A stretch of 26,140 bases of DNA from CAYNSB01 sp964399625. Its GTDB lineage: Bacteria > Planctomycetota > Phycisphaerae > Phycisphaerales > UBA1924. The notes beneath the pieces are model-generated. The model was not told where the DNA came from, made no database searches, and saw nothing but the letters and a program-made list of their open reading frames with translations. Shown here in pieces: positions 21,660 through 26,140 of the stretch (the stretch's first letter is position 1; each line of letters begins with the position of its first letter). Made by a program: the position numbers and the translations under genes. The stretch is from the NCBI GenBank assembly GCA_964399625.1, contig CAYNSB010000046.1, positions 1 through 26,140 on the forward strand. The letters run 5' to 3'.

Positions 21660-23261
21660 TCATGTCGCCTGCGAGAATGCACCGCGCTCGATGAGCCCCG
21701 CGATCGCCTCGATATCGTCGGTCAGGGGGCGGTCCTCGGTCAGCGAGGGCACGTGCTCGCGGATGAGCGTGTGGGCCCACTCGACGCCCTTGCCGGACTT
21801 GAGCGGACGATGCAGCTCGAGGGCCTGCGCGGCGCAGAGCAGCTCGATCGCGAGCACCCTTCGGGCGAGTTCGAGAGAGCGGCGTGCCTTGGCCGCCGAG
21901 CGGGGGCCGAAGCTGTTGTAGTCCTCCATGCCGGCGCAGGTGGGGATGTTCGCGACGGAGGCGGGCGTGGCGAGGCCGATCATCTCGTTGACGCACGCCG
22001 CCGCGGCGTACTGCGCGATCATCAGCCCGGACTGCAGCCCCGGTCGCGGAGCGAGGAAGGGCTTGAGGTGGCTCTCGGGCTCGAACGCGCCGGTGATCAG
22101 GTACGTGCGGCGCTCGGAGATGCCCGCGAGGTGGCAGAGCGCGATCGCGAGATAGTCGAGCGGGAGGGCGAGCGGCATGCCGTGGAAGTTGGCGCCGGAG
22201 ACGATCTGCGGTTCGCCGCTAGGGAAGACGAGCGGGTTGTCGGTCACGGCGCCAAGCTCGGTCTCGGTGGCCATCCTCAGGTTCATGCAGGCGGTCACCA
22301 CGGCGCCCGCCACGGTGGGGCCTGCGCGAAGGGAATACGGGTCCTGCACGCGCGAGTCGTTCTCGATGTGGCTATCCCGGATCTCGCTCCCGCTGAGCAG
22401 AGTGCGGAGGACCTGGGCCTCCGCGCGCGCCGCGAAGTGCGATCGGGCCGTGTGCAGACGATCATCCAAGAACGCGTGCGATGCGCGGCAGGCGTCGATC
22501 GTCATCGCGAGCGCGTGCGTTCCCGCGAGCGTCGCGTGAAGTGCCTCGGATGAGAGGAGCGCAGCCTCCGCGGCCATCAAGTGGGTGCCGTTGATCAGGG
22601 CAAGCCCTTCCTTCGCCTCGAGTTCAAGGGGCGCGATGCGAGCTTTACGTAACGCGGCGGCGCCGGGGAGCACCTCGCCCTGAAATCGTGCCTTGCCCTC
22701 CCCGATCGCGACCAGGGCAATCGCGGCAAGCGGGGCAAGGTCGCCCGATGCGCCCACGGAGCCCAGCGACGGGACGATCGGCGTCACCCCCCTATTCAAC
22801 ATTTGCACGATCGTGTCGACAACGATCGGGCGCACGCCGGACAATCCACGCGCCAGCGAGGCGGCGAGGATGAGCATCATCGCGCGAACCAACTCATCGC
22901 GGAGGGGCTCGCCCGCACCGGCCGAATGGGAGCGGACCAGATTTCGCTGGAGGGCCTGCAGGTCCTTCGCATCGATTCGAGTCTTTGCGAGCGAACCGAA
23001 GCCGGTGTTGATGCCGTAGTGGGGTTCGCCGCTCTTGAGGGCCCGCTCGACGACCTCGCGAGACCGGTTCATGCCGGCGATCGCCGAAGGACCGACCTGG
23101 ACCGTGCGCCCGGCTCGGACGACGCCCAGCACGGAATCGATGCCCAACGCTCCGCCATCGAGAACAACTGAGCCTGCGGGGCGAGCCGGCGCATCGGAAT
23201 TGGCCGACGCGGGAGTTGCCCGTGCCTTCTCGTTCTCGTCCTTCTTGGCTGGTCTTGGCAT
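21660..23261 (-). CDS. hutH: Histidine ammonia-lyase
   Basis: HutH deaminates histidine to urocanate using the self-formed MIO cofactor. The 533-residue protein has Ala171-Ser172-Gly173 in GSVGASGDLAPLA, which makes MIO. It also has HYGINTGFG, QRNLVRSHSAGAG, LINGTHLM, QDPYSLRAGPTVAGA, and FMIAQ-like LMIAQYAAAACVNEM. The helix-entry motif reads ANFHGMPLALPLD, where many HutH have NFHxEP. The enzyme is about 20 residues longer than typical because of a charged Ala-rich N-terminal tail (1-32). Other MIO ammonia-lyases are possible from sequence alone, but hutU-hutG-hutI downstream makes histidine the substrate. It is the first gene of the operon. Confidence 0.96.
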   Translation of the reverse strand: MPRPAKKDENEKARATPASANSDAPARPAGSVVLDGGALGIDSVLGVVRAGRTVQVGPSAIAGMNRSREVVERALKSGEPHYGINTGFGSLAKTRIDAKDLQALQRNLVRSHSAGAGEPLRDELVRAMMLILAASLARGLSGVRPIVVDTIVQMLNRGVTPIVPSLGSVGASGDLAPLAAIALVAIGEGKARFQGEVLPGAAALRKARIAPLELEAKEGLALINGTHLMAAEAALLSSEALHATLAGTHALAMTIDACRASHAFLDDRLHTARSHFAARAEAQVLRTLLSGSEIRDSHIENDSRVQDPYSLRAGPTVAGAVVTACMNLRMATETELGAVTDNPLVFPSGEPQIVSGANFHGMPLALPLDYLAIALCHLAGISERRTYLITGAFEPESHLKPFLAPRPGLQSGLMIAQYAAAACVNEMIGLATPASVANIPTCAGMEDYNSFGPRSAAKARRSLELARRVLAIELLCAAQALELHRPLKSGKGVEWAHTLIREHVPSLTEDRPLTDDIEAIAGLIERGAFSQAT

Positions 23262-23317
23262 GCGTCGATCGGCCTCCGGCGCGGGGCCGCGGCGCGCGCA
23301 CAGACCCGGGCGCGGGC

Positions 23318-23323
23318 ACTATA
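23318..23323 (-). promoter_or_regulatory. Possible -10 box TATAGT of the hut operon
   Basis: On the minus strand TATAGT lies 56 nt upstream of the hutH ATG within a GC-rich leader. A good -35 is not evident. A second candidate is the AT-rich island at 23397-23420 farther upstream. Confidence 0.35.
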
Positions 23324-23396
23324 CAGGGAGCGACTCATTGCCTTGCCGCTCTGGAGGGCATCAACGGCATGCTGGGAGGATCAATCCGCAACGTCC

Positions 23397-23420
23397 TATA
23401 ATATATGTTATGTAAAACAC
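23397..23420. promoter_or_regulatory. AT-rich island upstream of hutH
   Basis: This is the most AT-rich stretch in the window. It contains a consensus TATAAT on the + strand (23397-23402) and a 14-bp near-palindrome ATAATATATGTTAT (23398-23411). It lies between the stop of the membrane-protein gene and hutH. It could be a hut promoter, an operator for a local regulator, or, on the + strand, the start of an antisense transcript into the 23425-23820 gene. Confidence 0.4.
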
Positions 23421-23424
23421 GAGG

Positions 23425-23820
23425 TTACTTCGAGCTTTGTGGCGGCGCGGCAGCGGAGCGCGCCGCCGCTAAGCGCGAGGTGTACCAGCCAGCGATGCCA
23501 GCAGCCGAGCCAAGAACGAGAATGACGAGTAGCCACGTCAGGCCAAGCATCCATGCGGACATGTAGATGCCTTTCGCAATGCACCATGAAGGATGTCTGC
23601 GGAAGGGCTCGGAGCGGTCCAGGTGTTCGCGAGCGCGAAGAAGCGACACGAGTTCGTGGACTCCGGGGACCGGCACGGAGAGCTCGGCAGGCGCGGCGGC
23701 TCCGACGACGTAGCCGCTGTCCACGAATAGCGAACGAGCCCGTTCGGGGTCGGGGGCATCGACAACACGGACACGTTTGGATCCTGAGGAGGGATCGACG
23801 AGGTCAACAGCCCAGAGCAT
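23425..23820 (-). CDS. Hypothetical membrane protein (131 aa)
   Basis: I do not recognise this protein. From the ATG at 23820, residues 1-85 form a soluble part (MLWAVDLVDPSSGSKRVRVVDAPDPERARSLF...GYVVG), with a pattern of short beta strands and a helix that could be a small ligand or protein-binding fold. A single hydrophobic helix follows at about 89-112 and a short Ala/Ser/Pro tail. The start is chosen because TATTCT ends 6 nt before it and the upstream extension in frame is low-complexity. It is the next gene upstream of hutH, but 160 bp with an AT-rich island separate them. Confidence 0.6.
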   Translation of the reverse strand: MLWAVDLVDPSSGSKRVRVVDAPDPERARSLFVDSGYVVGAAAPAELSVPVPGVHELVSLLRAREHLDRSEPFRRHPSWCIAKGIYMSAWMLGLTWLLVILVLGSAAGIAGWYTSRLAAARSAAAPPQSSK

Positions 23821-23826
23821 CGGGAC

Positions 23827-23832
23827 AGAATA
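23827..23832 (-). promoter_or_regulatory. -10 box TATTCT, leaderless-type promoter of the 23820 gene
   Basis: On the minus strand TATTCT ends 6 nt before the ATG at 23820. GCTCCG lies 18 nt upstream of the box, echoing the TCCG hexamers at 17 nt in three of the other cases. Confidence 0.42.
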
Positions 23833-23894
23833 CCCGAGAAAGGAGGGGAGCGGAGCTCGTGGCTCGCTCTTGTCCTCGCAGGCCTGCCTTTGTC

Positions 23895-24401
23895 TCACCG
23901 AGTGAGGTCCAGCTCAAACCACAGCGTGCACGGGCTGGGGTCCGCGTTGTATGGTCCGCGCGGTTGGAAGCCCAGGCGGGTGTATACGGCGATGGCGGCG
24001 GGCATCTGCGTGTCCGTGTCCAGCCGCATGATCCGATACCCGAGGCGTCGGGCTTCGGTGACGATCGCGGCTGCAAGCGCGTGCCCCATGCCGCGACCGC
24101 GGTGCCCGGGCATCAGGTACATCCGCTTCATCTCGCACACCGAGTTCGGCGGGAGCGAGGGGTCGTCGAGGGGGCGCAGGGCGACGCAGCCGACGGGCTC
24201 GGAGGCCGCGAACGCGAGCATCATCGCGCCAAGGGGTGGCGCGTAGACGCCCGGGAGCGCGTCCATCTCACGCTGAAAGCCTTGGTACAGGAGCGATGAC
24301 GCGATGCTGGGAAGTGAGGCCGCGTACTCCAGGCACAGGGTGCGGAACGCGTCGATGTCCGCGCGCGATTCCGCACTCCGAACGAGGATCGGACTTTCCA
24401 T
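23895..24401 (-). CDS. GNAT family N-acetyltransferase
   Basis: The 168-residue product is a GCN5-related acyltransferase. The acetyl-CoA loop is seen in MKRMYLMPGHRGRGMGHALAAAIVTEARRLGY (motif A, Arg/Gly-rich loop HRGRGMG), followed by MRLDTDTQMPAAIAVYTRLGFQPRGPY (motif B). The N-terminal strand and helix (ILVRSAESRADIDAFRTLCLEYAASL) fit. The substrate is unknown. The start is the ATG at 24401; a longer frame overlaps the DUF1328 gene and is unlikely. TATCGT lies 5 nt before the ATG and may be another leaderless -10, though less convincing. The gene is 46 bp downstream of the DUF1328 gene on the same strand. Confidence 0.88.
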   Translation of the reverse strand: MESPILVRSAESRADIDAFRTLCLEYAASLPSIASSLLYQGFQREMDALPGVYAPPLGAMMLAFAASEPVGCVALRPLDDPSLPPNSVCEMKRMYLMPGHRGRGMGHALAAAIVTEARRLGYRIMRLDTDTQMPAAIAVYTRLGFQPRGPYNADPSPCTLWFELDLTR

Positions 24402-24447
24402 GTCGAACGATAGTGCCAGGGAGCGTTGGGAGTGCCGACCGGCGCGA

Positions 24448-24624
24448 CTACACGCCGGGGGTCTTTCCCTTGGCGAGCCCCATGACAAGGCTAACGAGGA
24501 ACACGAGGAGGAAGAGGTAGAACAGGATTCGCGCGATGTCGGCGGCGGCGCCGGCGAGGCCGCCGAACCCGAGCACCCCGGCGATGATCGCGACGATGAA
24601 GAAGATCAGCGCGTATCGGAGCAT
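24448..24624 (-). CDS. DUF1328 / YtjA-type small membrane protein (58 aa)
   Basis: This short frame encodes 58 residues beginning MLRYALIFFIVAIIAGVLGF, then GGLAGAAADIARILFYLFLLVFLVSLV, and ending with a short basic tail. This matches the DUF1328 (UPF0391) family of two-helix inner-membrane proteins, widespread in proteobacteria and others, with no firm function but often linked to envelope stress. A strong AGGGAGG site precedes the ATG at 24624. It follows proS after 64 bp that contain a 20-bp inverted repeat. Confidence 0.9.
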   Translation of the reverse strand: MLRYALIFFIVAIIAGVLGFGGLAGAAADIARILFYLFLLVFLVSLVMGLAKGKTPGV

Positions 24625-24644
24625 GCGGCCTCCCTTGTGAAGTG

Positions 24645-24664
24645 CGAATCAGCTGGCTGATTCG
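24645..24664. repeat. 20-bp inverted repeat between proS and the DUF1328 gene
   Basis: CGAATCAGC (24645-24653) and GCTGATTCG (24656-24664) are exact reverse complements with only TG between. No T-run follows on the minus strand, so it is not a standard terminator. Its tight symmetry would suit a dimeric repressor or a processing hairpin. Confidence 0.5.
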
Positions 24665-24688
24665 GGGGTGGGGCCGCGACGGTTCCGC

Positions 24689-26140
24689 CTACGCGAGGGC
24701 CGCGATGCCGCGGGCGGGCGTCTGCTCGATTTTCACTAGTTCTCCCTTGCCCGGGGTCTTTCGGGCCTTGAACTCGACGGAGCCTTCGGCGAGGGCCTTG
24801 TCGCCGATCGTGAGTCGCACGGGGATGCCGACGAGGTCCGCGTCCTTGAACTTCACGCCGGGTCGCTCGTCGCGATCGTCGATGAGCACGTCGGCCCCCT
24901 GCTTGGCAAGGTCTGCGGCGATCGCGGAGGCGACTTCGCGGTGCTTGGCGTCGTCGGGCTTCATGAGGGTGATGAGCACGTGGTAGGGCGCGATCGCGGC
25001 GGGCCAGATGATGCCGTCGTTGTCGTGGCTCATCTCCACACACGCGGCCATGGTGCGGCTGACGCCGATGCCGTAGCACCCCATGATGACGCTCTGGGCC
25101 TTCTGTGTTTCGTCGAGGATCTTGAGCCCCATGGCGTCGGAGTACTTCGTGCCCAGTTTGAAGATGTGCCCGACCTCGATGCCGCGCTGTGCAACGAGCT
25201 TGGCGCCCTGGGCACGCGGGGAGGGATCGCCCGCGATGGCGTTACGCACATCCCCCACCAGGACCTTGCTGGGATCATCGAGCGCGGCGCCGACCTCGCG
25301 GCGCCAGTTGAAGTGCTTGGAGTGATGGTCGATCTGGTCGTTGCCGCTGGCCCAGAACCCGCCCTGGCTCGCGTCGCAGTCCACCAGGAGCAGGACCCCC
25401 CCGCCGCCTGCGGCCGGGACGGTGTTGACGACGCGGGGCGAGACATATCCGATGGCGAAGCCCGCGGCCTTGGCCTTGGCGATGTCGGCGAGTTGGACGC
25501 CGCCCTTGGGTCCGATGCCCGCGAGTGCTTTGACCTTGCCCTCGTTGACCTCGTGGTCGCCACGCACGACGGCGACGATCCAGCGATAGGGAACGGGGAT
25601 CTCGCCGCCGTCGGCGCTCTTGCGGGTGCTTCCCTCGTTCACGCTGAAGACGACGGTCTTGAGCATGCGCTCGGGCTTGACGCCCATGAACTTGCCGACC
25701 TCTTCGATGCCGGGGAGGTTCGGGGTGTGGACATCGGCGAGCTCGCCGGTAGGCGGCTCGTTGAACGTGCCGCGTGGGCGCGGGCCGATCTCGCACTTTT
25801 CAACGTTTGCGGCGTACCCACTCTCGGGGCACTTGAGGATCGTGTCCTCGCCGCTGGCGCAGTTGATCATGAACTCGTGCGACGCGGACCCGCCGATGGG
25901 CCCGCTCTCGGCCTCGACCGCGGAGTAATCCAGCCCGCACCGGCGGAAGATGTTGGAGTAGGCGCGGTACATCGCGTCGTAGGTGTCGTTGAGACCGCCC
26001 TTGCCCTCGAGCGTCATGTGGAAGGAGTAGGCGTCCTTCATGATGAACTCGCGGCAGCGGAGCAGGCCCGCGCGCGGCCTGGCTTCGTCGCGGAACTTGG
26101 TCTGGATCTGGTAGAGGTTCAGTGGCAGCTGCTTGTAGCT
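24689..26140 (-). CDS. proS: Prolyl-tRNA synthetase (N-terminal part outside window)
   Basis: ProRS charges tRNA-Pro. The coding frame continues past the right edge, so the Met at 26041 is internal; 483 residues are visible. Class II motif 2 is at the edge (TKFRDEARPRAGLLRCREFIMKDAYSFH). Next come SGPIGGSASHEFM and the insertion (INS) editing domain starting near IEEVGKFMGVKPERMLKTVVF, which marks the bacterial-type enzyme. Motif 3 is QSVIMGCYGIGVSRTMAACVE, and the anticodon-binding domain closes the protein (YHVLITLMK...DVLIDDRDERPGVKFKDADLVGIPVRLTIG). It is read toward the GNAT and DUF1328 genes, the inverted repeat following its stop. Confidence 0.96.
   Translation of the reverse strand, partial: SYKQLPLNLYQIQTKFRDEARPRAGLLRCREFIMKDAYSFHMTLEGKGGLNDTYDAMYRAYSNIFRRCGLDYSAVEAESGPIGGSASHEFMINCASGEDTILKCPESGYAANVEKCEIGPRPRGTFNEPPTGELADVHTPNLPGIEEVGKFMGVKPERMLKTVVFSVNEGSTRKSADGGEIPVPYRWIVAVVRGDHEVNEGKVKALAGIGPKGGVQLADIAKAKAAGFAIGYVSPRVVNTVPAAGGGGVLLLVDCDASQGGFWASGNDQIDHHSKHFNWRREVGAALDDPSKVLVGDVRNAIAGDPSPRAQGAKLVAQRGIEVGHIFKLGTKYSDAMGLKILDETQKAQSVIMGCYGIGVSRTMAACVEMSHDNDGIIWPAAIAPYHVLITLMKPDDAKHREVASAIAADLAKQGADVLIDDRDERPGVKFKDADLVGIPVRLTIGDKALAEGSVEFKARKTPGKGELVKIEQTPARGIAALA

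Noticed and set aside
1..26140. CRISPR array, insertion sequence, prophage, tRNA or rRNA
   Set aside because: I looked for regularly spaced repeats, transposase motifs, terminal repeats and tRNA-like arms and found none; all clear genes are housekeeping or small accessory genes.

Overview
The window is high-GC DNA from a bacterium, most likely a planctomycete (Phycisphaerae-like). I infer this from four things: a 53-residue protein matching the 'small basic protein' family of the PVC superphylum, an spc/alpha ribosomal cluster without rpmD, adk and rpsD, an unusually long L17, and many orphan proteins. This placement comes from pattern recognition, not from a search.

Layout. (1) 1-10977, + strand: a fused spc/alpha ribosomal and transcription cluster: rplE (3' end), rpsN, rpsH, rplF, rplR, rpsE, rplO, secY, a divergent M24 methionine-aminopeptidase-like gene, infA, then two glycosyltransferase genes (GT87-like membrane enzyme and GT2 polyprenyl-phosphate mannose synthase-like), then rpmJ, rpsM, rpsK, rpoA, rplQ. 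A clear intrinsic terminator follows at 11020-11052. (2) 11112-17370: short, mostly monocistronic genes on both strands: an exported protein with a pseudopilin-like C-terminus, pheS (no pheT beside it), the small basic protein, a SPOR-like membrane protein, nuoI, an unknown gene, a glycine-zipper lipoprotein and tatA. (3) 17564-23261, - strand: a complete histidine-utilisation operon in the order hutH-hutU-hutG-hutI, taking histidine through urocanate, imidazolonepropionate and formimidoylglutamate to glutamate and formamide. (4) 23425-26140, - strand: an unknown membrane protein, a GNAT acetyltransferase, a DUF1328 mini-protein and the 3' part of proS, which runs off the right edge.

Most notable signals: several stand-alone genes carry a TAnnnT -10 box (TACACT in four cases) only 6-8 nt before the start codon, with no Shine-Dalgarno, which points to leaderless transcription. 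S14 has the short zinc-type layout but has lost three of four zinc cysteines. The MetAP-like protein keeps all five metal ligands but lacks both catalytic histidines. HutI has Asn where the metal-site Asp is expected. A perfect 24-bp palindrome abuts the rpsM ribosome-binding site. A dolichol-type mannosylation gene pair sits inside the ribosomal cluster, and its first gene may begin at CTG. I saw no CRISPR array, tRNA, rRNA, transposase or phage gene.
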